Shown here: piece after piece, positions 23,092-31,504 of the stretch | Layout of the letters: each line of letters begins with the position of its first letter | How positions within the stretch are numbered: position 1 is the first letter of the stretch | NCBI GenBank assembly: GCA_025465235.1 | Contig: JAODNO010000729.1 | Coordinates: 1 to 34,082 of the forward strand | Direction of reading: 5' to 3' | Length of the DNA: 34,082 nucleotides | From: Pseudonocardia sp. | Lineage (GTDB): Bacteria > Actinomycetota > Actinomycetes > Mycobacteriales > Pseudonocardiaceae | Made by a program: the position numbers and the translations under genes | Notes under the pieces: generated by a model | The model's database searches: none | The model's input: the letters and a program-made list of their open reading frames with translations, nothing else | What the model was told of the DNA's origin: nothing

Positions 23092-26000
23092 TCAGCGCGC
23101 GAGCCCGCGCAGCTGCCGCGAGACCACCGACAGGGTCGCGAGGTCGAGCTGCCCTGCCGTGCCCACCTCGTGCAGCGCGGCGCGGGCCCGCAGCAGGCGC
23201 GAGGCGTTCGCCTTCTCCCACTGCCTGATGGCCGTATCCACCGGGGTGCCCGGTGCGGCCTCGCGCAACGCGTCGAGGGTGATGGCCCGCAGCGACCCGT
23301 ACAGGTCGTCGCGCAGCGCCAGCCTGGCAAGCGCGTGCCAGCGGTCGCCGCGTTCCAGTGCGCTCACCGAGGTGAGCGCCAGGTCGATGCCCAGATGCTC
23401 GGACAGGCCGAAGTACAGCGCGGCCACCTCGCCGGGTTCTCGCGGCTCACGGTCGCGTTCGGCCAGTTCCGTCAGCTCGACGACATCCAGCAACCCGTAG
23501 CCATACATCAACACCGCCGAGCGCATCGCACAGCCTGCAGCTACCCCGGACGACCGCAGCTGCGCCGCCCGCATCTCAACGGCCGCGAGTTCCCGACCGC
23601 GCAGCAGCCGCGGCAGCTCCGTGCGCAGCTCCCGGACGGTAGCGGCGAAGCGCGCTGTCTCCGCGCCAACGGCCAGCGGCTGCGGCCGGTTGGTGAGGAA
23701 CCAGCGCGATGCGCGGTCGAGCAGGCGACGGGACTCCAGCACGATCTCATCGGAGACCGCGGTCGGGATCTGCGGCGCGCGCAGCTCCTCCCACAGCTCG
23801 GGCAGGTCGAACACCGCGGTGGTGACGGCGTAGGCGCGCACCGCATCGGTGAACGCGGCGGAGAGCTCCTCGCCGAGCCGGAATGCGTACGTCATCCCGG
23901 CGCCGTCGACCATCTCGTTGACCAGCTGCGTGGCCACGATCTCGCGACGCAGCGGGTGCCCGGCGACCGCTGCGGGGAACCGATCGCGCAGCGGCCGCGG
24001 GAAGTACTCCGGCAGCCGGGCTGCGAACGCCGCGCTCTCGGGCAGGTCGGTGAGCAGCACCTGCGCCGTGAGGTCGAGCTTCGTGTGCGCCAGCAACGTG
24101 GCGAGCTCGGGGCTGGTGAGTCCCGCGCCGGCGTCCTCCAGCGCGGCGAAGCCTGCCTCGTCGGGCAGCACCTCGAGCTTCCGGTCCAGCCCACGGCGGG
24201 CGACGAGGTCGGTGGTGAGCCTGCCGTGCACGTTCACCATCGCCGAGGCGTGCGCCCGCGCAATGCCCAGCACCGCGTTCTGGTCACGGTTGTCATCCAG
24301 CACGAGGTCGGCAACGTCGTCGGTCATCTCCACAAGCAGCGCGTCGCGACCTGCGCGGTCGAGCTCGCCCGCGACCACCAGCCGGTCGAGCAGGACCTTG
24401 ATGTTGACCTCGTGGTCGGAGCAGTCCACACCGGCCGAGTTGTCGATCGCGTCGGTGTTGATCTTCCCGCCCCGGCGCGCGAACTCGATGCGCCCCCGCT
24501 GGGTCAGTCCGAGGTTGCCGCCCTCGCCCACCACTTTCACCCGCAGCTCCGCGCCGTCGGCCCGCACGGAGTCGTTCGCCTTGTCCCCGGCGTCGGAGTG
24601 CGACTCGCTCGACGCCTTGACGTACGTACCGATCCCGCCGTTCCACAGCAGGTCGGCTGGGGCGCGCAGGATCGCCGCGATCAGCTCGGGCGGGCTCAGC
24701 ATCTCCGGCCCCTCCCCGATCCCCAGCGCGGCCCGGATCTCCGGCCCGATCGGCACGGACTTCGCCGTGCGTGGCCACACACCACCACCCGGGCTGATCA
24801 CCGAGCGGTCGTAGTCGTCCCACGACGAGCGGGGTAGCGCGAACATCCGCTGCCGCTCGGCGAAGCTGCGGTCCGGATCCGGTGTCGGGTCGACGAAGAC
24901 ATGCCGATGGTCGAACGCCGCGAGCAGCCGGATGTGTGGCGACAGCAGCATCCCGTTGCCGAACACGTCGCCGGACATGTCGCCGATGCCGACGACCGTG
25001 AACTCCTGGCTCTGCGTGTCGATGCCCAGCTCGCGGAAGTGGCGCTTGACGCTCTCCCACGCACCCTTTGCCGTGATGCCCATGGCCTTGTGGTCGTAGC
25101 CGACGGAACCACCGGAGGCGAACGCGTCACCGAGCCAGAAGCCGTAGGACGCGGCCACCTCGTTGGCGGTGTCGGAGAACCGGGCCGTGCCCTTGTCCGC
25201 CGCGACCACCAGGTAGGAGTCGTCCCCGTCGTGACGGACGACGTCAGGTGGCGGCACCGTCGTGCCGTTCACGAGGTTGTCGGTGACGTCCAGCAGACCG
25301 GAGATGAACGTGCGGTAACAGTACTCGACCTCGTCGGGGCCCGCGTCGCCGCGGCGCACGATGAAGCCCCCCTTGGCGCCGACCGGCACGATCACCGCAT
25401 TCTTGACGGCCTGCGCCTTGACCAGCCCGAGGATCTCGGTGCGGTAGTCCTGCGGCCGGTCGGAGTAGCGCAGGCCGCCCCGCGCGACCGGACCGAACCG
25501 CAGGTGCACGCCCTCCACGCGGGGCGAGTACACGAAGATCTCGAACTTGGGGCGCGGCGCCGGCATATCGGGCACGGCGGAGGGATCGATCTTGAACGAG
25601 AAGAACGGCCGATCGCGGAACCAGTTCGTGCGCAGCGTCGCGGTGATCATCGCCAGGTAGCCGCGGAGGATGCGGTCGGCGTCGAGCCCCGTCACGGCGT
25701 CGATCAGGCCCCGGACCACGGTCAGCGTCGCGAGGACCTCCCCCTCGCGCTCCTCGGGAACCGGAGCGAACCGGGCCCGGAACAACGCGACGAGTGCGCG
25801 CGCGACCGCAGGATGCGCGAGCAGCGTCTCGGCCATGTACTCGGCCCCGTACGGGGCCCCGAGCTGCCGCGCGTAGTGGGCGTACGCGCGCAGTACCGCG
25901 ACCTCCCGCCACGGCAACCCCGCCCGCAGCACCAGCGCGGAGAACCTGTCGGTCTCGGCGTCACCGCGCCACGCCGCGCTGAACGCCGAGCAGAAGCCGC

Positions 26001-27849
26001 GCTCGATGGCATCGTCGGTGCGCTCGGCCAGCACGGCCCGGGTGGCGTCGTCCATCCGCAGGCCGAAGTCGTAGAGCCAGCAGCGCAGCCCGTCGGCACG
26101 CACGAACTCCGATGGCCGCTCGTCGAGCACGTCCACACCGAGCTGCTGGAGCAGCGGAAGCACCGCGGTCAACGTAGCGGGCGCCCCGGCGAGGTACAGG
26201 CTGAACCGCCGCTCGTCGGACCTCGGCGCCGGTTCCGCCGCGGAGTAGAGCCGGACGTCGAACTCCCCGGGACCGGGCAGCGCGGCGACCCGGCGCAGGT
26301 CCTCGACGGCATGCTGGGGAGCGACGGCGGCCTTGTACGCCTCCGGCACACCGGGCAGCAGCGCCGCCACCCCTGCGGCCTCCGGCTGGCTCAGCAACCG
26401 GTCGTCCCAGGTGCGGACGGCCTCGGTCAGCTCGTCCTGCAGCCCCGGCACGTCGACGTCGCCGAACCCCGGCGCACCCGCGTCGGTGTGCACCGTGAAG
26501 TGCACCAGTGCGAGATTCGACTCCGAGACGCGCGCGGTGTGGTCCACACTCCGCCCACCGAGGCGGCGCTGCAGCACGTCGGCCATGCGCAGGCGGGACG
26601 CCGTGGTGTACCGGTCGCGGGGCAGGTACACCAGGCACGAGATGAACCTGCGGTACGGGTCGGGGCGCAGGAACAGCCGCACCGCGCGCCGCCCGGCCAC
26701 GGCGAGCACACCCACGGCAGTGTCGTGCAGGCGCTGTTCGCTCGAGCTGAACAGCTCCTCCCGGGGCAGCGCGGAGATCACCTCGAGCATCTGCTGACCG
26801 GAGTAGGACTCCAGCGGGAACCCGGCGCGGTGGATCGCGTCGCGCACCCTGCGTTCGAGGACAGGGATGTCGAGCACGTTCTCGTAGAGCGCGGGCACGG
26901 TCAGCGTGCCGAGGAACCGGTGCTCGCCGACGAGCCGGCCCGTCGCATCGACCGCCCGCACGGCGAGGTAGTACGGATGCACGGGACGCAGCGGGCTGAG
27001 CGTGTTGGCGCGGGTGAGCACGAGCAGGTCGCGGGGCCCCTCCGCCGCGTCGACCTGGGGTGCGAAGGTGGCGGTGATGCCGTTCTCGCGGCGCAGCACG
27101 CCCAGGCCGGAACCAGGCTCGGCGCGCAGGTCGGCAGCCCCTTCGGGCACCGAGTAGCGGCGGTAGCCGAGGAACGTGAAGTGCTCGTCGGCCAGCCAGC
27201 GCAGCAGGTCCGCGGTTTCCGCCGGCCGGCTGTCACCGGACACAGCGGGCTGCGCCGACAGCGTCTCGGCCAGTTCCCTGGCCGTGGTGACCATGGGCTC
27301 GGCGTCCTCGACCACCTCGCGCACGTCCCGCAGCACCCGGCCGAGCTCACGCTCCAGCTCGATGGCATCGACGGGGTCCGGGGTCAGGTCGAGGTGGATC
27401 CACGACTCGACGAGCGCGCCCGCCGGAGGAGCGGCGGGGTCGGCCGTGGTCAGCACCTCCGTCAGCTCACCCGTCGCATTTCGGCGTACGACGACAATGG
27501 GGTGGATCAGCCGCTCGACATCCCCGCCGACCCGGCCGACACCGGCCAGGAGCGACTCCACCAGGAAGGGCATGTCGTCGGTGACGATCTCCACGACCGG
27601 CCCCACCTGCCCGCCACTGTCTCCCGCACGCGCGACGGGCTCGGGGTCGCGCACACGGATCAGCGGCTCCCCCCGCGCCCGCAGGCGGGCGAGCCGCAGG
27701 TGCCCGCGGGCTGCGGCCCGCAGCATCGGCAGATGGTCGCCGGTGACCCGCTCCAGGTCAGGCGCGTGCCGGGCGTAGAGCGCGCCCAGTTCGGTCAGCT
27801 CGGTGTCCGGCGCGGGCACTGCTTCCCGCTCACGGGTCCGGCTCGTCAC
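23092..27849 (-). CDS. gdh: NAD-dependent glutamate dehydrogenase, large (L_180/GDH2) type
   Basis: About 1585 aa, the usual size of the large NAD-GDH class. The N-terminal third carries regulatory ACT-like regions (VGPVVEIVTDDMPFLVESLLAGV). The central third holds the catalytic core with FKIDPSAVPDMPAPRPKFEIFVYSP, RYSDRPQDYRTEILGLVKAQAVKNAVIVP and the catalytic Lys in PVGAKGGFIV (K826). Next come VVGIGDMSGDVFGNGML and NADP/NAD-domain segments such as KVVGEGGNLGLTQRGRIEFA. It deaminates glutamate to 2-oxoglutarate and ammonium; in mycobacteria it is inhibited by the FHA protein GarA, which is not encoded here. GTG 27849 has CGGAG 6 nt upstream and is preferred to TTG 27855. Counterpart of Rv2476c. 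Confidence 0.96.
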   Translation of the reverse strand: MTSRTREREAVPAPDTELTELGALYARHAPDLERVTGDHLPMLRAAARGHLRLARLRARGEPLIRVRDPEPVARAGDSGGQVGPVVEIVTDDMPFLVESLLAGVGRVGGDVERLIHPIVVVRRNATGELTEVLTTADPAAPPAGALVESWIHLDLTPDPVDAIELERELGRVLRDVREVVEDAEPMVTTARELAETLSAQPAVSGDSRPAETADLLRWLADEHFTFLGYRRYSVPEGAADLRAEPGSGLGVLRRENGITATFAPQVDAAEGPRDLLVLTRANTLSPLRPVHPYYLAVRAVDATGRLVGEHRFLGTLTVPALYENVLDIPVLERRVRDAIHRAGFPLESYSGQQMLEVISALPREELFSSSEQRLHDTAVGVLAVAGRRAVRLFLRPDPYRRFISCLVYLPRDRYTTASRLRMADVLQRRLGGRSVDHTARVSESNLALVHFTVHTDAGAPGFGDVDVPGLQDELTEAVRTWDDRLLSQPEAAGVAALLPGVPEAYKAAVAPQHAVEDLRRVAALPGPGEFDVRLYSAAEPAPRSDERRFSLYLAGAPATLTAVLPLLQQLGVDVLDERPSEFVRADGLRCWLYDFGLRMDDATRAVLAERTDDAIERGFCSAFSAAWRGDAETDRFSALVLRAGLPWREVAVLRAYAHYARQLGAPYGAEYMAETLLAHPAVARALVALFRARFAPVPEEREGEVLATLTVVRGLIDAVTGLDADRILRGYLAMITATLRTNWFRDRPFFSFKIDPSAVPDMPAPRPKFEIFVYSPRVEGVHLRFGPVARGGLRYSDRPQDYRTEILGLVKAQAVKNAVIVPVGAKGGFIVRRGDAGPDEVEYCYRTFISGLLDVTDNLVNGTTVPPPDVVRHDGDDSYLVVAADKGTARFSDTANEVAASYGFWLGDAFASGGSVGYDHKAMGITAKGAWESVKRHFRELGIDTQSQEFTVVGIGDMSGDVFGNGMLLSPHIRLLAAFDHRHVFVDPTPDPDRSFAERQRMFALPRSSWDDYDRSVISPGGGVWPRTAKSVPIGPEIRAALGIGEGPEMLSPPELIAAILRAPADLLWNGGIGTYVKASSESHSDAGDKANDSVRADGAELRVKVVGEGGNLGLTQRGRIEFARRGGKINTDAIDNSAGVDCSDHEVNIKVLLDRLVVAGELDRAGRDALLVEMTDDVADLVLDDNRDQNAVLGIARAHASAMVNVHGRLTTDLVARRGLDRKLEVLPDEAGFAALEDAGAGLTSPELATLLAHTKLDLTAQVLLTDLPESAAFAARLPEYFPRPLRDRFPAAVAGHPLRREIVATQLVNEMVDGAGMTYAFRLGEELSAAFTDAVRAYAVTTAVFDLPELWEELRAPQIPTAVSDEIVLESRRLLDRASRWFLTNRPQPLAVGAETARFAATVRELRTELPRLLRGRELAAVEMRAAQLRSSGVAAGCAMRSAVLMYGYGLLDVVELTELAERDREPREPGEVAALYFGLSEHLGIDLALTSVSALERGDRWHALARLALRDDLYGSLRAITLDALREAAPGTPVDTAIRQWEKANASRLLRARAALHEVGTAGQLDLATLSVVSRQLRGLAR

Positions 27850-27949
27850 ATGCAACTCCGAGATTTCGACGTCGGCCAGATCTTCGGGCCGGTCGCCGTG
27901 AGAGGGGCTCTCGTGGCGACTCCCGTCACCCTAGTCCCGACCCGGTGCC

Positions 27950-28010
27950 GCACAGCTGCCCCACAGATGCCCTGCTGACGCCCTCAACAGATGCCCTGAT
28001 CAGATGCCCC
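27950..28010 (-). repeat. Short tandem/dispersed repeat GGGCATCTG in the gdh upstream region
   Basis: On the minus strand units GGGCATCTGATCA, GGGCATCTGTTGA, GGGCGTCAGCA, GGGCATCTGTG and GGGCAGCTGTGC follow each other, giving about five diverged copies of an 11-13 bp unit. On the plus strand CAGATGCCC occurs at 27964, 27988 and 28001. The array starts at the stop codon of the 1147-aa gene and fills part of the 150-bp gap before gdh, where a gdh promoter would be expected. Confidence 0.55.
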
Positions 28011-31000
28011 GGTAGGCGGCGAGCGCCCCCGCGAGGAGGTCCGCGATACCGAGACCTTCCGTCGACTCGGGCTCTGGTCGCGTCGGCTCCGCCTGCTGCG
28101 CGCGGCTCTCCGTGCCGCGCCTGTGCCGCCGCCTGCCCCCGTTGCCCGACCCGGCCTGCACGGCTTCCATGCGGAACGGCGTGCGGCCCGCAGCGTCGTG
28201 TCGCCCGCCCGCGGCCGTGCCGCCCGCAGCCCGGGCCGCTGCCCGGTCCCGGCCCGACCCGGTCTCCCGGGTCGTCCCCGAGGGATGCGCGTCGGGCGTC
28301 GGGTCCGGTTCGGAGCCGGGTGACGGGTTGCTGCCCCACAGTCGGCTGCCGGAAGTTCGGGCACTCCGTCCGGCGTCCCGGGTGGCGTCCTGTCCGCCTT
28401 CCCGCGCGCGGCGGCGTGCCGAGCCGTTCGCCGGCTTGTCCTCCGCCGACAGCGTGGCGGCACGTGCGGCCGCCGTGAGGTCACCCCTGAGGTCCTGGGA
28501 GCTGCGCCCGTTCCCCGATCCGGCGGGACGACCGGCGTCGTCGCGCCTGCCGCTCGCCCGGGTCCCGCCACGGCTGCTGGCGCCGCTGTCCAGGCGCTGG
28601 AGGATCTGCGCCCCGACGGGGCCATCGCCGTCGTGAACCGCTGCTCGCACGTGCGTGCCCGGCATGTCGTCGTCCGGCACGAAGCCCTCGAGCAGGCCGG
28701 GCAACGTCCGGTGCATCCACTCCGCCGCGTCGGTGCGTGCCCAGCCCGGCAGTATCACGGAGAGTGCTTCCGCCTCGTCGAACCGGAGGCGGGCGCCGGA
28801 CGGCAGGCGATCGGTCAGCCGGTCGGCCAAGGCGCGCACGACCTCATCTGCGCGCCGCCCGGAGAAGCGGCGGCCGTCCTTGACGATGTCGATCGCGACC
28901 GCACACCCCTCGACGTCGGCGCCCACGGGCTCGAGGGCGGGCGCCGAATCGGTGGGCTCCGAACGGGCCCGGACTCGCTCCAGGTCATCGAGCGCGGCGC
29001 GCAGCCAGGCGTCGGGGTCCGAGACCGCGGACACGGCAGGCTCATGCGCGGGTGCTCGAACCGGCGGATCGGCAAGGCCCCGGTCGGGAGCCGGAGCCTT
29101 CTCGCCGTACTCGTCGCCGACCGGCACCATCGACCACTGCCCTGTGGCCCAGGGATCGTCCAGCCGGTGCTTGCGCCGGCCGTTCGGAGCCGGGTCGGTG
29201 CGCCCGCGGCGTGGCTCGTCGTGCCGAGGCCGTACGTCCGAGGCATCCCGGTCGGCCCTGCCCCAGTCGGCACTGCCCCAGTCGGCCCTGCCCCGGTCGG
29301 CACTGCGCTGAGACTCGTTGGCCGGCGGCAGGTGGTCAGCGGCGCTCACACCCCGGGGCGATCGGCGCGAGCTCTCCGCGCTCCCCTCGGAGGCGGACCA
29401 GACCTCGGATCGGCTCGGGTCGCCCGCGGTATGGCGCGGGACGTCCCCGGCCGGCCCACGGCGCAACGGGTCATCGCCGCCGCCTACCGAATCACCACCG
29501 GCCAGCGGGTCACGGCCCAGCGGGTCACCGCCGCCCAGCGGGTCGTCACCGCGTCCGGCTCCGTTGGTGCCGCGCAGGCTTTGCACCAGCAGGTCACCGA
29601 TGGGGGAATCGCCGCCGAGGTCGCCCCAGCTGACGGCCCACCCGCCCGTCGGGTCGTCGTTCAGCGGATCCTGCGGTACATCGCGCGAGCCGCGTCCGGC
29701 CAGCAACCCAGCATCCCCGCCTGCGGTGTCGTCACCGGGCCAGGCCCACCCGGCCTCGCCGGGCTTCGTGGACCCGTTGCGCCGCGTCGAACTGGCGGCC
29801 CGGTCGGTCGTGCCGGCATCACCGGACCCGGAAGACCCGTTGCGCTTCCTCGAGCCGCCCGCCGGCCCGGTCACGTCGCCTTCACCGGACGCCGTGGAGC
29901 CGTACCGCCGGGCCCACTCGCCGGCCAGGCCGGTCACATCGGGATCAGCGGACCCCGTGGAGCCGTACCGCCGCGTCCAGTCCCCGGCCAGGTCCGTCAC
30001 ATCGCCATCACCGGACCCCGTGGACCCGTTGCGCCGCGTCGAGCCGTACCGCCTGGCCCAGCCGTCGGCCAGGTCGGTCGCGCGGGCATCAGCGGGCTCC
30101 GCAACCCGGCCCCGCTGCGACCCACCCCCGGCCGGGCCCGTCAGGTCGGTCAGCTCGTCGTCCCGGCGGCGCTCGTCCACCCTGTCGGCCGGTTCCGCAG
30201 CAGCCGTGGACCACGGGCCGGACCAGCGGCTCCGGTCCCCGTTCCGTCGCGGCTCCGACCGCTCGCCCTCGGACGCGACAGCGAACAGGTCCACCGCGCC
30301 GTTGCCCCGGCGGCCCGCGACGCGGTCACCCGGAGGACCAAACGCGTTCCCTGTCGCCCAGAGATCCGTCTCCGGCGCCTCGACCGGAAGTGCCGCCAGC
30401 GCGGCGAGGAACCGGCGGGTGCGGTCCCTGTCGCGGCGTTCTGCGGCGACGCCGAGGCGCATCGCCTCCAGCGCTGCGTCCTGCCTGCCGGCCTTCTCGT
30501 GCATCGCGCCGAGCGCTGAGCGACACACGGCTTCGAGGTCGGGTACATCGCTGTCGGCGGCATCGCGGGTGGCCTGCTCCAGCGCCTCCACCGTGCCGGT
30601 CGCGGTGTCTCCGGTCGCGACCGTCCTGGCGACCGTCAACCGAAGACGGGCAAGGTGCCGGCTGGGCCGGGTCGGTTCGGCGAGCCGCGGCATCAACGGG
30701 ACGCACCCCTCGCGGGCCTCGTCGGCGTGACCGGCGTCGAGCAAGGCCGAGATCCACTCTGCGGCGAGGGCCGCAGCGAGGTGGGCGGACGGGGTGCCGG
30801 ACGACCCCGAGCCCCGGCCGCGCTCCAAACGCGCGAGACCCTCAGCGGCGTGGTCGACCCCGGCGTCGGGCCGATCTGCCTGCCGCTGCGCGGCGGCCCT
30901 GACGAGCGCCACAGATGCCGCACCGATCTCTCCGCAGGGCGGGCCTACCCGCGACCACTCGGCCTCGGCGCTCCGCAGCGCGTCGTCCACCCGGTCCGGT

Positions 31001-31443
31001 GCATCGTCCACAGCGCACCGGGCAAGAACGCAGAACGCGTCGGCCCGCAACTCCGGCGCCGTGTCGTCCGCGGTGACCGGCGCCACGAGAGCGCGCGCTG
31101 TGTCGCGCTCTCCCGTGCGGCCGGCGACCAGCGCCAGCTCCACGCGGAGCCGATGGGCGGCCGACCCGGCCAACGGTGCCGCGCCCCACCGCGGCAGGGC
31201 CTCGATGATGTTCGAGGCTGTCTCCCGGCCGTCGCCGGTGGCCAGGCGTGCGTGCAGGGCCCAACCCGCAGCGGCGAGCCACAGGTCACGCTCACCGGCC
31301 ATCGCCGCCGATTCGAGCACGTGATCGGCGAGCGCCGCTGTCAAGTCCGGCCGCACCCACCGAAGGGACGCGGCGGCCGCGAGGAGGTCTGGTTTACCGG
31401 ATCCCGTGATCTCACCCGGCGCAGCGGCATCCGTTGACCCCAC
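28000..31443 (-). CDS. Large protein: helical-repeat N-terminus, disordered repeat region, degenerate GGDEF-like domain
   Basis: 1147 aa, no signal peptide or membrane helix. Residues 1-350 are Ala/Leu-rich helical pairs resembling a TPR-type solenoid (LWLAAAGWALHARLATGD, LEAVCRSALGAMHEKAGRQDAALEAM). Residues 360-810 are low complexity, including a 21-aa repeat (WARRYGST type, residues about 448-558) and DPLGGGDPLGRDPL and ADWGSADWGRAD runs. Residues about 845-940 resemble a GGDEF fold (VAIDIVKDGRRFSG, ADEVVRALADRLTDRLP, EALSVILPGWAR) but have FDEAEA where GG(D/E)EF should be. A basic disordered tail ends in the helix GLGIADLLAGALAAYRGI. GTG 31443 has AGGAGG 4 nt upstream. It lies 61 bp after ettA and is absent at this place in M. 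tuberculosis. Function unknown; perhaps a scaffold or sensor. Confidence 0.85.
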   Translation of the reverse strand: MGSTDAAAPGEITGSGKPDLLAAAASLRWVRPDLTAALADHVLESAAMAGERDLWLAAAGWALHARLATGDGRETASNIIEALPRWGAAPLAGSAAHRLRVELALVAGRTGERDTARALVAPVTADDTAPELRADAFCVLARCAVDDAPDRVDDALRSAEAEWSRVGPPCGEIGAASVALVRAAAQRQADRPDAGVDHAAEGLARLERGRGSGSSGTPSAHLAAALAAEWISALLDAGHADEAREGCVPLMPRLAEPTRPSRHLARLRLTVARTVATGDTATGTVEALEQATRDAADSDVPDLEAVCRSALGAMHEKAGRQDAALEAMRLGVAAERRDRDRTRRFLAALAALPVEAPETDLWATGNAFGPPGDRVAGRRGNGAVDLFAVASEGERSEPRRNGDRSRWSGPWSTAAAEPADRVDERRRDDELTDLTGPAGGGSQRGRVAEPADARATDLADGWARRYGSTRRNGSTGSGDGDVTDLAGDWTRRYGSTGSADPDVTGLAGEWARRYGSTASGEGDVTGPAGGSRKRNGSSGSGDAGTTDRAASSTRRNGSTKPGEAGWAWPGDDTAGGDAGLLAGRGSRDVPQDPLNDDPTGGWAVSWGDLGGDSPIGDLLVQSLRGTNGAGRGDDPLGGGDPLGRDPLAGGDSVGGGDDPLRRGPAGDVPRHTAGDPSRSEVWSASEGSAESSRRSPRGVSAADHLPPANESQRSADRGRADWGSADWGRADRDASDVRPRHDEPRRGRTDPAPNGRRKHRLDDPWATGQWSMVPVGDEYGEKAPAPDRGLADPPVRAPAHEPAVSAVSDPDAWLRAALDDLERVRARSEPTDSAPALEPVGADVEGCAVAIDIVKDGRRFSGRRADEVVRALADRLTDRLPSGARLRFDEAEALSVILPGWARTDAAEWMHRTLPGLLEGFVPDDDMPGTHVRAAVHDGDGPVGAQILQRLDSGASSRGGTRASGRRDDAGRPAGSGNGRSSQDLRGDLTAAARAATLSAEDKPANGSARRRAREGGQDATRDAGRSARTSGSRLWGSNPSPGSEPDPTPDAHPSGTTRETGSGRDRAAARAAGGTAAGGRHDAAGRTPFRMEAVQAGSGNGGRRRHRRGTESRAQQAEPTRPEPESTEGLGIADLLAGALAAYRGI
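29768..30100 (-). repeat. 63-bp in-frame tandem repeat in the 1147-aa gene
   Basis: Plus-strand units begin at 29768, 29831, 29894, 29957 and 30020 with GTGGAGCCGT, GTGGACCCGT or a close variant, exactly 63 bp apart, and the last unit carries an 18-bp insertion. Each encodes a 21-residue unit such as DLAGDWTRRYGSTGSADPDV. The middle units are the most alike and the outer ones diverged, as expected for an expanding minisatellite that keeps frame. Confidence 0.85.
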
Positions 31444-31504
31444 GTGACCTCCTGACGTACCACCACGACCGATCGTGATCCACCAGCCGGGTGAGCGTAG
31501 GCCT

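Noticed and set aside
22166-23330. N-terminal extensions of the thioesterase and Rv2474c-like ORFs in the track
   Set aside because: The extra residues are Arg-rich shadow sequence; internal GTG/ATG starts with SD or ATGA overlap fit the families.
24901-27978. 1025-aa plus-strand ORF opposite gdh
   Set aside because: Antisense shadow of gdh; composition is non-protein-like and no domain is recognisable.
29500-30100. Possible CRISPR array from regularly spaced repeats
   Set aside because: Units are contiguous 63-bp in-frame coding repeats with no distinct spacers.
28633-30519. 628-aa plus-strand ORF opposite the 1147-aa gene
   Set aside because: Although both strands are open, the minus frame has the strong AGGAGG-GTG start and helical, folded-looking ends; the plus frame is Arg/Pro/Gly-rich with no start signal.
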